Of a stretch of DNA of 49,496 bases, positions 6,444 through 15,403 are shown in pieces. Under the pieces are notes generated by a model. That model had not been told where the DNA came from. It was given only the letters and a program-made list of their open reading frames with translations, and did not search any database. The translations under genes were made by a program, and so were the position numbers. Position 1 is the first letter of the stretch; each line of letters opens with the position of its first letter. Source of the stretch: a virus; IMG/VR virus record IMGVR_UViG_3300031576_000070, positions 1-49,496 of that record. One strand, 5' to 3'.

Positions 6444-6902
6444 TTACCGCTCTTCCTCATCCAATTTTTCGAGGTATGTACGCAAGGCATCCACGAAGGG
6501 CAATCCGACGTAATGCTCAACTAGCGCCGCGGTGTGGAGGATCGCCAACAACACGATCGCGCTTTGGTCTACCAGGATGAACGTCCAGGGCCGGATGACT
6601 CCATCCGCGAATTGGCTCTTTGCGATGCACACCAGCGCCCCAAACGCCGAGGCCATAAGAATGAGTTGCTGGGGGATCACCCCTAACAGCGAACGCATGG
6701 ACGGCACGGTCTCGCGTCGTAGGCTCCAAAGCGCCGCAGCTGAAATGAGAAGCAACGCAGCACCTTCAACTCGCGGCCAGGGAATGAACAGGCTGAGCGT
6801 GTAGATCGCCGTCGTTTGAAGTTGTTCGCCGCTCACGGCCAGAACAGCGCCCCACGTCGCGTGCAGGACGATGGAATAGATGATGATCCAGCTAGTTCTC
6901 AT
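6444..6902 (-). CDS. Four-span integral membrane protein (holin candidate)
   Basis: The 152-aa protein has about four hydrophobic segments: SWIIIYSIVLHATWGAVLAV, AIYTLSLFIPW, QLILMASAFGALVCI and AIVLLAILHTAALVEHY. The charged tail is FVDALRTYLEKLDEEER. Size and location fit a phage holin or a related envelope protein. No family motif is certain. The start overlaps the end of the upstream lipoprotein gene by 11 bases. Confidence 0.6.
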   Translation of the reverse strand: MRTSWIIIYSIVLHATWGAVLAVSGEQLQTTAIYTLSLFIPWPRVEGAALLLISAAALWSLRRETVPSMRSLLGVIPQQLILMASAFGALVCIAKSQFADGVIRPWTFILVDQSAIVLLAILHTAALVEHYVGLPFVDALRTYLEKLDEEER

Positions 6903-7236
6903 GTGGCGCAGCCTCCTGCGCGGGCCTGCAACTCGGCTTGCGTTTCCAAATCGGGTACGAAACTTCCAGCCCGACGATAGTTTGGCTCGACGCCTGGGAC
7001 TCCGATCCGCTCACGTCGCGGCGGATGACCGTCGCCGAAACAACGACCCCGGACTCGAAAATGCAGTCGATACCCTGTGACGCTTGGATTTCCACGAACG
7101 GATCGGTTCTGTTGTCCCAGTAGTTCGGTCCGGATCCCGTCCGTCCGCGAACCTCCACCAAGGTGGAACATCCGCCGAGTGCCCATAGCCCCAAGCATCC
7201 CCACCGAAGATTGCTCAAAACCCGTGAGATACTCAT
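6892..7236 (-). CDS. Lipoprotein (outer-membrane spanin candidate)
   Basis: From the ATG at 7236 the 114-aa protein begins MSISRVLSNLRWGCLGLWALGGC, a short signal peptide with a lipobox (ALGGC). The mature part has WDNRTDPFVEIQASQGIDC and ends proline-rich. The 7236 start is chosen because it gives the lipobox at the right distance and overlaps the stop of the previous gene (ATGA at 7233). A two-component spanin with 6202-6441 is possible but unproven. Confidence 0.65.
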   Translation of the reverse strand: MSISRVLSNLRWGCLGLWALGGCSTLVEVRGRTGSGPNYWDNRTDPFVEIQASQGIDCIFESGVVVSATVIRRDVSGSESQASSQTIVGLEVSYPIWKRKPSCRPAQEAAPHEN

Positions 7237-7388
7237 GGCGGTGATTCGCTCTGCACGGGCGGCGGCGTTTGCACCAATTGCTTGATCGGCAGATGCCGCA
7301 AAACGACGATCACGTCGAGCAAGGCCAAGACCATTGAATCCCGGTCGCGTTGCGACATGATACACACGGACTGCGCTGCTTCATCCAT
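7233..7388 (-). CDS. Small hypothetical protein (51 aa)
   Basis: Start at 7388 overlaps the stop of the upstream 75-aa gene, and its stop overlaps the lipoprotein start. The protein MDEAAQSVCIMSQRDRDS has a hydrophobic helix (MVLALLDVIVVLRHLPI) and a Pro-rich tail (TPPPVQSESPP). It is a possible small amphipathic or membrane-associated factor of the same cassette. No family is known. Confidence 0.5.
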   Translation of the reverse strand: MDEAAQSVCIMSQRDRDSMVLALLDVIVVLRHLPIKQLVQTPPPVQSESPP

Positions 7389-7608
7389 CGGGGAACGCCT
7401 CCTCCGGCGGAGGGACCACGGTGGCCGCCGCTGCATCTTGCTCCACTCGCCGAATCATGTCACGGAGCATGGTCCGCACCGCCCGGTTGTAGCGCTGTTG
7501 CTGTGTCTCCGGGGGATCGACCTCTAAGGGGAAACGCGCGTTCAGAGCCGCAAGGCACCGCGCAAATATCGCATCCGACACCCCCAAGCGACTGACCATC
7601 GTCTGCAT
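7381..7608 (-). CDS. Small hypothetical protein (75 aa)
   Basis: A helical, soluble protein (RLGVSDAIFARCLAALNARF, then YNRAVRTMLRDMIRRVEQDAAAA) with a Pro-Glu-rich end. It lies between the tail fibre and the membrane cassette in a fully coupled series. No recognisable family. Confidence 0.55.
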   Translation of the reverse strand: MQTMVSRLGVSDAIFARCLAALNARFPLEVDPPETQQQRYNRAVRTMLRDMIRRVEQDAAAATVVPPPEEAFPDG

Positions 7609-7630
7609 AGTTCACCAACTCCATCATACC

Positions 7631-10069
7631 CTACCCCAAACGCACGATAAACCCGGTGCACACGAGATCGTCGGTCGTCGTGGCATCACCGGTCAGTTTA
7701 ATGACGATCGTCGCCGCATCGTCTTGGGCCAAGGACGTTGTTTGCGCCGTGTCCGTGAATTGGAACGTTCCAGACCCGGAGCCTACGAGCGTGACCCCAG
7801 CCCGCTGGACATCGAGGGCCTTACGACCCACGAAGGCGTGAATCATCCACGACGTATTGTTGGCAGCGGCCGTCGCGGTGAGAATGGCCACCGCGCCGAA
7901 GTACAACCGCAGCGTTTTGGAATTGGCGTTGTTCAGCGTGGTACCATAAGCGATGATTTCCACGAAATCGAGATTGGTATTGAGCATCGACGCCGGTAGG
8001 GTGTAGGTCTGTAACGGGTCCTCGCCCGCGCCGATATTGCCTCCCTCGGTAAAGCTCGCATAGAGCGTTACCGCCGCTCGCCCGGTGGCGTGGGGCAACG
8101 TGATGGTCTTGGTCGTTCCGTCCGGCATAACGGCCGCTTTTACGCTGATCGTGCCCCCAAAATCTCCGTCGTAGAAGTTGAAGCCCTGCCCGTCGCTGAC
8201 CAGCAGCCCGGCATTGAATTCCTGTTGACCCGAAGATACCCGCGTTCCGTCCATCCGCAGGTATTGGGTATGATCGTCATCGGCCAGCCCGAGCAGCGAG
8301 CCGTGATCCGGTTGTGCCCAAGTGGGTGCGGCGGATACCGCGCCCGTGCCGGTTTGCGAGAGGAACTTTTGGGTAGCCGTAATCTGACCGGCCAGCCTGA
8401 CGCTGTTGGTCCCGTCGTGATAAAGCACGTCGCCCAAGGTCGTGAGCGGGTCCAAGGCATCGAAAGCCGCCGTCACAGTCGTTTGACCCGTGCCCCCGTT
8501 GGCGACGGCCACCGTGCCCGTGATGGACAAAGTCGCGTCGCCATTGGCCCCGCCGTCCGCAAGGTTCAGCGGGGCCGAGGCTACCAGTCGCCGTTCACCA
8601 GACAGCGTTCCATCCAGTGCGAGGACGAGGTATTGTGCATTGGTGGGCGGTACGCTGCCGCTTGCCGCCGCGGTCAGCCGCCCTTTGGCATCCACCGTCA
8701 AATTAGTGTTGGTGTAGGAGCCGGGCGTAACCGCCGTGTTCGCAAGAGTCGTTGCCCCATCCCCTACGCTGGTCACGTCACCTGAATGATTGGGATGAAC
8801 GTAGTTGTTCGCCCCATCGGCGACGTTCAGGATCGTCCGCGCGGCGGCGGCGGCGATTTCTTCGCCCGGCCCGGCAGCCGCCGTATCGCGGCCAAAAAAG
8901 ACGTTGGTCTGGCTGGCGTGCATTTTTCCAACGGTGACAACATCGGCGGCAATCGTCGTTGCGTTGGAATCCTGCGCCGCGGTCACCTCTCCGGTCAGCG
9001 CTGCGCGTGCCAAAAGTGGGGTGGCGTCCACGTAAACCAGCGATACTCCGGCCATCGCCCCAACCGCGTCCTGCGCCTGTTCATCGGTGTAGCTGCCGAC
9101 CCCGGCCCCGGACCCGCGTTGCGTAAAGTAGTTGGCGCCGTCCGAGAAAATGCGAACGCCCTGATTGAGAATCAGAGCATAGGTAGGCAAGCCGTCGATG
9201 GTGCTCACCGTTGGCGTGATGGTCAGCGTTCCCGCCCCGCTGTTTTGCACATCGACGAACCATCCGTCCGGGAAGCTCGATCCGGCTTGCGGAAGCGTGC
9301 CCGCAATGGGCAGCACGTTGGAATGGGTGACCAGCTTACCTCGATCGCCGCTGACATAGGTGTAGGTGACTCCCGTTTGAGCATTTACCCGACGCCGGGC
9401 AATGGCGGTGATCGCGTTGCCACCATCGTCGTAGGTGAAATCGACGGTATCGGTGTCAACGAGCGCCGCCCCGACCGCGTCCTGGGCTTGCTCGTCCGTA
9501 TAGCTGGCACCCGTCGCATTCAGCGTCGTACCGGACATCGACAGGTTGGTGCCGAGAACGATCTCCTGCGCGACTCCCGCCCCGGCCGCGGAGCCACGCC
9601 CCAGCAGCCGAGACGCCGCAATAGAACCGATTTGTCCGACGGACAAGGAAGCCCCGGTGATAACCCCGGCATCGTTGATTTGGACCACAGAGCCTTTCAG
9701 TTGGCCAAAGGCCCCGTCCGCGCGAATGATGTCGTTGGAGTTCACGTCCACGCTCGGCGATCCACCGGCCACTTGTCCGCTGACGTTCATCAGGGTGAAG
9801 TCGGCGAGCTTTTTCCACTTCAAGGAGGCAATCGAATTGTCGGCGCATTCATAGATGTGCTTGTCGGGCGCCGGCGCTGCCGACGTGATCCATTTGGAGC
9901 CTATCCTTATGCCTTTGGTAATGTCGTCCTGATCGACACCGGACGTAATGGGCGGTGTCGTCTGATTGTAGGTGGAGAGCGGAACTTGGATACGCATTTC
10001 ATACAACGCGCGCACTATCTCGTGCAGGTCGTGTACGTTAGGATTGAAGGTCTGGGCGCTTCCACTCAT
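7631..10069 (-). CDS. Tail fibre protein
   Basis: The 812-aa protein has a virion-binding N-terminus (NPNVHDLHEIVRALYEMRI) followed by long low-complexity beta repeats. It contains VAVANGGTGQTTVTAAFDAL, the GGTGQTT element common in phage tail fibres, and repeated SYTDEQAQDAVGA segments (about residues 196 and 330). The C-terminus (GSGTFQFTDTAQT, DLVCTGFIVRLG) looks like a compact receptor-binding tip. Fibre trimers recognise the host surface. Its ATG at 10069 overlaps the stop of a preceding frame (ATGA). Confidence 0.85.
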   Translation of the reverse strand: MSGSAQTFNPNVHDLHEIVRALYEMRIQVPLSTYNQTTPPITSGVDQDDITKGIRIGSKWITSAAPAPDKHIYECADNSIASLKWKKLADFTLMNVSGQVAGGSPSVDVNSNDIIRADGAFGQLKGSVVQINDAGVITGASLSVGQIGSIAASRLLGRGSAAGAGVAQEIVLGTNLSMSGTTLNATGASYTDEQAQDAVGAALVDTDTVDFTYDDGGNAITAIARRRVNAQTGVTYTYVSGDRGKLVTHSNVLPIAGTLPQAGSSFPDGWFVDVQNSGAGTLTITPTVSTIDGLPTYALILNQGVRIFSDGANYFTQRGSGAGVGSYTDEQAQDAVGAMAGVSLVYVDATPLLARAALTGEVTAAQDSNATTIAADVVTVGKMHASQTNVFFGRDTAAAGPGEEIAAAAARTILNVADGANNYVHPNHSGDVTSVGDGATTLANTAVTPGSYTNTNLTVDAKGRLTAAASGSVPPTNAQYLVLALDGTLSGERRLVASAPLNLADGGANGDATLSITGTVAVANGGTGQTTVTAAFDALDPLTTLGDVLYHDGTNSVRLAGQITATQKFLSQTGTGAVSAAPTWAQPDHGSLLGLADDDHTQYLRMDGTRVSSGQQEFNAGLLVSDGQGFNFYDGDFGGTISVKAAVMPDGTTKTITLPHATGRAAVTLYASFTEGGNIGAGEDPLQTYTLPASMLNTNLDFVEIIAYGTTLNNANSKTLRLYFGAVAILTATAAANNTSWMIHAFVGRKALDVQRAGVTLVGSGSGTFQFTDTAQTTSLAQDDAATIVIKLTGDATTTDDLVCTGFIVRLG

Positions 10070-10073
10070 GGCG

Positions 10074-10463
10074 CTACCATCCTATCATGCGGCGCATGAA
10101 CCAGAACAACGGAGCCGGAAGGCCCCAGCCGATCTTCGCGGCATTCTCCTCCGCCGGACTGATCGTCGTTCCACAGTCCGTAGTCATTGAAGGCTTCGAA
10201 GCCCAAGCCGCCACCTTGGGGAAGCAGGATGTACGGGCCGGTCCGCTGTTTCGCGGGATTGCCGACGCCTTCCGCAATTGGTGCCGATACAGCGAGCCGG
10301 GTTGGATGTTCCAATCGCCCGAAGCGAACATCGCCATCATCCGCATTGCGGCTACGGCCCCACTCATCACCTTCGCCACGAAAGAGGCAATCGTGAACGC
10401 CACAGCCGAGCAAGAATCCGTCGTGGACCCGCCGCTCCGAATTGCAATGCCGTAGTGCGTCAT
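10074..10463 (-). CDS. Small virion-operon protein; frame uncertain
   Basis: The ATG at 10463 is coupled to the stop of the 1647-aa gene (ATGA) and opens a 129-aa frame (MTHYGIAIRSGG...) that ends at 10074. The overlapping frame ending at 10066 is the one coupled to the fibre start, and its C-terminal half (GPYILLPQGGGLGFEAFND) looks more protein-like. A single -1 frame change would join the two into one gene coupled at both ends. A plus-strand ORF at 10087-10455 is also open, with good codon choice. The gene's presence is likely; its exact frame is not settled. Confidence 0.45.
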   Translation of the reverse strand: MTHYGIAIRSGGSTTDSCSAVAFTIASFVAKVMSGAVAAMRMMAMFASGDWNIQPGSLYRHQLRKASAIPRNSGPARTSCFPKVAAWASKPSMTTDCGTTISPAEENAAKIGWGLPAPLFWFMRRMIGW

Positions 10464-13400
10464 GGCCTTCGGCTCTCCCACTGTCTGCCGCCCTTGGGAT
10501 GCGTATCTACGCCCTCACCGAGTAACCCGAGAAGAATCAACGCATCCTCTTTATTGACCCCTTGATCGTGCAGTGCGTCCAGAATGCTTTCCAACGAGAT
10601 GGGAACGGTCAAGCCTTGGAGCACGGTCCCCGGCGTCACTTTTCGGCCCTGTACGTCTTCGCGTTCCCACCAGTCCGGGAACACCGCGGCGGACGGCGAA
10701 AGACTACTACGCACGTATTGTTGAAAAAGGTCAAGACGGGTCGGATCGACGATGGACCGCACCTTGTCGCCTTCCACTGAAACAACATTTCCTCGCCGGT
10801 TTATCCGCCGGCCTGAAACCATTTGCGTAATGAACGAACCGGCACGCTTCAACCCGGACGACACGTCAACCCAAGTGTTTCCGATCCGAAAGCTTCCAAC
10901 CTTTTTGGAACGCGGATCAAGAACGATCTCCCAATATTTGTCCTTTCCAGGCAGTCCGAACGCCGCGTAGAGTCCGCCCGCGATGATCGTGTAGTACACG
11001 CCTTGCCCAATCAATGCCTTCGCGTACAGGACAGCCATTGCTTTTCGGACTCGCGGCGTCATTCCTTTGCCGACCCCGCCCGCCAGCAACGGACGAAGTA
11101 ACGTCTTGAACCGGCTCACCTGAAACCGCAACGAGAAGAAAACCTCGTTAAACACGTAAGCCGCCATCACTAGCCTCTTACCGGTCGCACGACCGGTGAA
11201 ATCGCCGATCAAGCTTGCCATTCTCCGCGCTTCATCCAGGGTGACTTCGCCGCCTCGTTTCCCCATGTAGCGAATCGCCCACTTAAAGTGATCCATGCGC
11301 AGTTCATTGAGTAATTCCGTCTGCCCGGCGTTGCTCTGCTTGATTCCTGGGATTTCGTTGGCCCACGAAGACGCCATCGTTTCTTCCATCCGAGAATGTG
11401 GGCCTTCGGTCTCCGTGAATGGCAACCCGGCCCGTTTGGCCAGCGCGTAGTCTTTGTCTTTTGTCCGCTGATCGACGAATCGGCGTAGGGCCTTCTTGGA
11501 AACCGTCGCGGCGACTAAGTGCTTGATTCGTCGTGGAATCTTATGCGGCTCAGCGAGAAACAAAGGCCCCGCCTGCCGACGAATAACGCCAAAGTCGAGC
11601 GTAGTTCTCAACGCGCGCGGCAACCGCAGAAAAAGTTCCGCCGCGAAGTCGGCGATCTTCACAACAAGATTAGAACGCCGATCCCGCTCCTGCATTCGTG
11701 CCAGTTCATTTCGAAGGTCGGCGTACTTGGACCGTAGCGTATCCGTTTGCGCGTTGCCCTTGATCGGCGTGCGAACTTCCTTGGCGACTTGCCCACTGGC
11801 AATCTTGCCCATCATCTTGGCGATTCGCCGAAAGATGCCCTGATTGAGTAGGTGCGTATTGCGTTCGTCCGCCGACATCTTCGGGTTCTTCAACGCCCGA
11901 ACAGCAGCCAACTCCGCCTTGAGCTCGTCACGCTTCGCTCGCAGGAATGCCAGTTTGGTTGAACTCGCCTTGGGACCGGCCTTGCGCGGAGCGCCGCCCT
12001 GAATCTGCCGCTGCACTTCAGCGATAGAACGCTCGGCAGCCTTCTCGGCAAGTTCGACCTTCTCTTCGTCCGTCAGTACCCGCTTCCCACGCTGCTTCTT
12101 GCCGAAGATTTTGTTGTGTCGCGCCTTGACCGCAGCCCGTTCCTTTTGGAGTTCCTTCAATTCGGGGTCGTCTTCAACGGCGAGACCCTTCTTGCGGACG
12201 ATTCGTTTACGCTCTCCAATTTCGTAGTTCAAGTCCGAGATTTCGTTGCGAAGCCGAGTCTTTTGGCTCGCCAGCCAAGTCTTCTGTTGGGCCTTTTGGT
12301 CGGTCGTAACGTATCCGCCGCGGCGCTTGAGTTCATTCACGCGCAACTGAATGCGCCGCTGCTTATCGGTAGGCGGATGTCTCCCCTTGCCGCTCCTCTC
12401 CGGCGCCTGCTTGGCCTTCAATGCCAACTCTTGCGATGTCAGTTGTCCTTGCCCGCGCAGGTCCGCGACGGCGACATCGACTTCCTCCAAGCTCGGCGGC
12501 TTGTAGTCTCCGTAACCGGACAGAGCGTGCAAGGCTTCCGTGCGTGAGATGCCGGGCAAGACCGCCTTCAGGTCGGCGTGAACGGCGTCCGTCACCTTGT
12601 CCAGGTCGCGCATCCCGTCCTCGACGTAATGCCGAAGAAGGCGTCGCGCGTAGACCCGAACACCATCCACATTCGTTGGAGCTTTTTTCAGCTTCGGTTT
12701 GGCGAGTACCCGTTCTGAGTCCCATGCCGCCCGCAAGCCTTGCTCGACTTCCGGCGTGATTCGCTCTTTGCCTTTCGCACGCACTTCCGCCACGAACTCG
12801 GCGAAGTTCACGTATCCGAGTTTGATATACGCCTTGACCAGTCGGGCGAACGAAGCGATTGGTTCGATAGGATTGCTGAACAGCTTCGGACCGGGAAGAT
12901 CGAGGATGAATGCGTCCAGTGCATCGTCCGCTTCCTTGCGGGCCTTCGCGTACCGCTTGGTGCCTTTTTTAACCTTCATTGGCGCTTCGGCGGCGGCTTC
13001 GTTTACCTTCGCCTGCAACGCGCCGCGAACGACTTGCTCTTCTTGCTTTGCTACGGACGCCTCATAATCCGTCTTGGTCTTCTCGAGATCGTCGCTGATT
13101 TTGGCCACATTCTCGCGTTCCGGTTTCGTCAATTCGCGGCCAAGGTCGGCTTCCTTGCGAAGCAAGAGCGAAGAAAGGTCGGTCTCTTCGACGACCATCG
13201 TGCGTGCCTGGAGCGCTTGCCCAAGCGACGTTCCCAATGGTGCTGTGATTTCCGCAATGGCTGTAAGTCTGTCTGAAAGCAGGGCATCTTCGGAAACGAG
13301 CCGGGCAAGGGCTTCGGTATCCCCGCGTCGCTCGGCATCAATCCTGTCGCGTAAGACCTTGTTGTGCGCCGCTTTGATCGGAGCCTTGTGCTGTAAGATG

Positions 13401-15403
13401 ACGGTTTGGTCTATTTTGCTCAGCGGCCTTGGGTCCGCTTGCCACGATTCGAGAAGGCGGTATCCCTCGTTCGGATCGGCTTGCAGACGGCGCTCCGCTT
13501 CATCCAACGCGAATTCGTTGGTGATAACCGCCCCGCGCTTGGCCGGTTCGCGGCCCCGTGCCCTTTCTTCCGCATCGACTACCGCGTGCTTTAGACTGGT
13601 CCCGGCTTGAGGGTCGATACTTACGGCCCTCGCAAGGGGCACTACGTCGCTCGGCGGGGCCGCCTCAACCGCGGCATCCGGCGGAATCCCCGGCGGCTTC
13701 AGTACGGCTTCGGGCGAAGACGGCGTTCCGGTGTAGAAAACTCCATAGCGTTCTCGCAGCCGTTTGTCGGCCCGCGCGAAAGATTCGTCGGATGGACGTT
13801 TGTTAAAAGGGTCCATGTCCTCTTGGAGAAATGGAATTCCTTTCGCCCCGTATTGATGGAATTCACCCGTAAGAGGGGTATCGTGGATGTTAAACCGTCC
13901 AGCGACTTTCGGATTGAACAGAATATCGTCGATTAAGGCATCGCCATGTGGAGGGTCGAGCAACGCCCCGGTCTTTCCGACAATAGCGTTCGCGGCGGCG
14001 TCCGCTGCGTCTTTGCTCCCGACGTACACGGTGAGGTCTTTGCCGGTCTGTCCGCTGCCACGCCCGACCTTGTGCCGCAGGCCGAGTTTTTTCAACTCTT
14101 CGCTGACCGCTTCCGGGTTCTTCGTTGAAAGATGGAGTTTCCAGCCGCCGGCATAGCCCTTCCACTCGGCGTCCGTCATCTCCCACGGCTGTTTGCCTAA
14201 TACGGCTTCGGCTTGGGTTTTGGCCGGGGCTTCGGCTTCGGTTTTAACTTCAGCATTGGCTTTCTCCTGTTTCAGGGTTTCGATGTAGGCAGCCCGCTCC
14301 GTGCGGGTGCCGTTTGCAATCTCTTCGGGTACTCCGGCTTCCCGGAATTGCTTCTTGCTCGGCGTACCGTCCGTCTGACCCGCCGCCAAGTACGCCTCGT
14401 GGATGGCAAGCAATGTGTCACCCGGATTCGCACTCGGCGTTAATCGCACTGGAGTACCCGGCGGCAATGGTGCCAAGATATTTTCGTCGGTCGCCGTGGC
14501 CTGTTGAACCTCAAGACCATCAGCGTCCTTGCCAAGCGCCAGTCGCTTCACGGCAATCGCGATGCCACCCAGAAGACCGCCGACGATCCCGCCGACCGCC
14601 CCAGCATGGGCAATAGCCACAAGCCCGTCCCAAAAGGTTCGGTCTTTCCGGTAGGCTTGCCGCGCCGTTTCGTCTGGAATCTCCTGGACGGACTCCTGAA
14701 GGGCCTCTGCGGTTGCAGCCTTGAGAATCTGCTTCCCGACGAACCCACCGGTCAACTTGTCGGCACGCTTGAATATCTTCAGTGCCGTCGCAAGTCCGCC
14801 AAGCGGCTCCGTGACTGCCCCGACCAGCCCGGAAGCCCTGGCATACTTCCTGGCATCTTCCGGGGTAGCGCCAAGCTCTTCTGCCTGTTGGAGGGTGGAT
14901 TCGTAGCTTGCAAGCCCGCCAAGCATCGCCAAGCCCGCCGGCCCCGCTGCTAGGGCCGGTCCAACGGCCGCGAACGAGAACCCGGCGCCCTCGCCGACCG
15001 CCCGTGTCCAAGAGTCCTCCATCCCCGGCGTAACCGGAATGGCCTTGGCCGTGCCCTTCTGGACCGATCGGCCAGCTTGTTGGATGTCCTTAAAGCTCGG
15101 AACGCCCCAAAGGTTCACCAGTTCGGTCAGGTCGGAATCCGCCCCGACGGCGCTCAATAGGTCGCGCCCGACGCTACCGAACCCGGCAGTAACCAGCCCG
15201 GCTGCCGTACCCGCCCCACGACCGACCGACTTGCCGAACTCGATAGGGTAATCCAAGCCGCGCGGCTCCATCGAACCGACGATGGACCGGCGTTCTTCTT
15301 CGGTCAGATTGGAAGTGCCCGGATCGGGCAAACGGTCAAGGTCATCCAGCCAATTGGCGGCTTTCGGATTCGGCAAAGAGTCAAGGTCATCCAGCCAACT
15401 CAC
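10460..15403 (-). CDS. Giant internal virion / DNA-ejection protein with LPD38-like domain
   Basis: The 1647-aa protein has an N-terminal duplicated motif (SWLDDLDSLPNPKAA, NWLDDLDRLPDPGTS), an Ala/Gly-rich helical hydrophobic region (about residues 60-290, GIVGGLLGGIAIAV), long charged coiled-coil stretches (about 600-1200), and a C-terminal part (about 1440-1560: LYAKALIGQGVYYTIIAGGLYAAFGLP) resembling the large polyvalent protein-associated domain LPD38 of phage polyproteins. Size and place between the nozzle-like gene and the fibre match ejection proteins that enter the cell with the DNA. Residues 400-560 may include a small catalytic or binding domain that I could not identify. Confidence 0.75.
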   Translation of the reverse strand: MSWLDDLDSLPNPKAANWLDDLDRLPDPGTSNLTEEERRSIVGSMEPRGLDYPIEFGKSVGRGAGTAAGLVTAGFGSVGRDLLSAVGADSDLTELVNLWGVPSFKDIQQAGRSVQKGTAKAIPVTPGMEDSWTRAVGEGAGFSFAAVGPALAAGPAGLAMLGGLASYESTLQQAEELGATPEDARKYARASGLVGAVTEPLGGLATALKIFKRADKLTGGFVGKQILKAATAEALQESVQEIPDETARQAYRKDRTFWDGLVAIAHAGAVGGIVGGLLGGIAIAVKRLALGKDADGLEVQQATATDENILAPLPPGTPVRLTPSANPGDTLLAIHEAYLAAGQTDGTPSKKQFREAGVPEEIANGTRTERAAYIETLKQEKANAEVKTEAEAPAKTQAEAVLGKQPWEMTDAEWKGYAGGWKLHLSTKNPEAVSEELKKLGLRHKVGRGSGQTGKDLTVYVGSKDAADAAANAIVGKTGALLDPPHGDALIDDILFNPKVAGRFNIHDTPLTGEFHQYGAKGIPFLQEDMDPFNKRPSDESFARADKRLRERYGVFYTGTPSSPEAVLKPPGIPPDAAVEAAPPSDVVPLARAVSIDPQAGTSLKHAVVDAEERARGREPAKRGAVITNEFALDEAERRLQADPNEGYRLLESWQADPRPLSKIDQTVILQHKAPIKAAHNKVLRDRIDAERRGDTEALARLVSEDALLSDRLTAIAEITAPLGTSLGQALQARTMVVEETDLSSLLLRKEADLGRELTKPERENVAKISDDLEKTKTDYEASVAKQEEQVVRGALQAKVNEAAAEAPMKVKKGTKRYAKARKEADDALDAFILDLPGPKLFSNPIEPIASFARLVKAYIKLGYVNFAEFVAEVRAKGKERITPEVEQGLRAAWDSERVLAKPKLKKAPTNVDGVRVYARRLLRHYVEDGMRDLDKVTDAVHADLKAVLPGISRTEALHALSGYGDYKPPSLEEVDVAVADLRGQGQLTSQELALKAKQAPERSGKGRHPPTDKQRRIQLRVNELKRRGGYVTTDQKAQQKTWLASQKTRLRNEISDLNYEIGERKRIVRKKGLAVEDDPELKELQKERAAVKARHNKIFGKKQRGKRVLTDEEKVELAEKAAERSIAEVQRQIQGGAPRKAGPKASSTKLAFLRAKRDELKAELAAVRALKNPKMSADERNTHLLNQGIFRRIAKMMGKIASGQVAKEVRTPIKGNAQTDTLRSKYADLRNELARMQERDRRSNLVVKIADFAAELFLRLPRALRTTLDFGVIRRQAGPLFLAEPHKIPRRIKHLVAATVSKKALRRFVDQRTKDKDYALAKRAGLPFTETEGPHSRMEETMASSWANEIPGIKQSNAGQTELLNELRMDHFKWAIRYMGKRGGEVTLDEARRMASLIGDFTGRATGKRLVMAAYVFNEVFFSLRFQVSRFKTLLRPLLAGGVGKGMTPRVRKAMAVLYAKALIGQGVYYTIIAGGLYAAFGLPGKDKYWEIVLDPRSKKVGSFRIGNTWVDVSSGLKRAGSFITQMVSGRRINRRGNVVSVEGDKVRSIVDPTRLDLFQQYVRSSLSPSAAVFPDWWEREDVQGRKVTPGTVLQGLTVPISLESILDALHDQGVNKEDALILLGLLGEGVDTHPKGGRQWESRRP

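Noticed and set aside
8090-10099. Long plus-strand ORFs (231 and 437 aa) opposite the fibre gene
   Set aside because: They mirror the GC-rich third positions of the fibre gene, have Arg/Gly-rich composition, no ribosome sites and no recognisable domains.
10087-10455. Plus-strand 122-aa ORF inside the virion operon
   Set aside because: Codon choice is good, but it has no ribosome site, and the minus-strand couplings on both sides imply a minus-strand gene here. It is kept as an alternative only.
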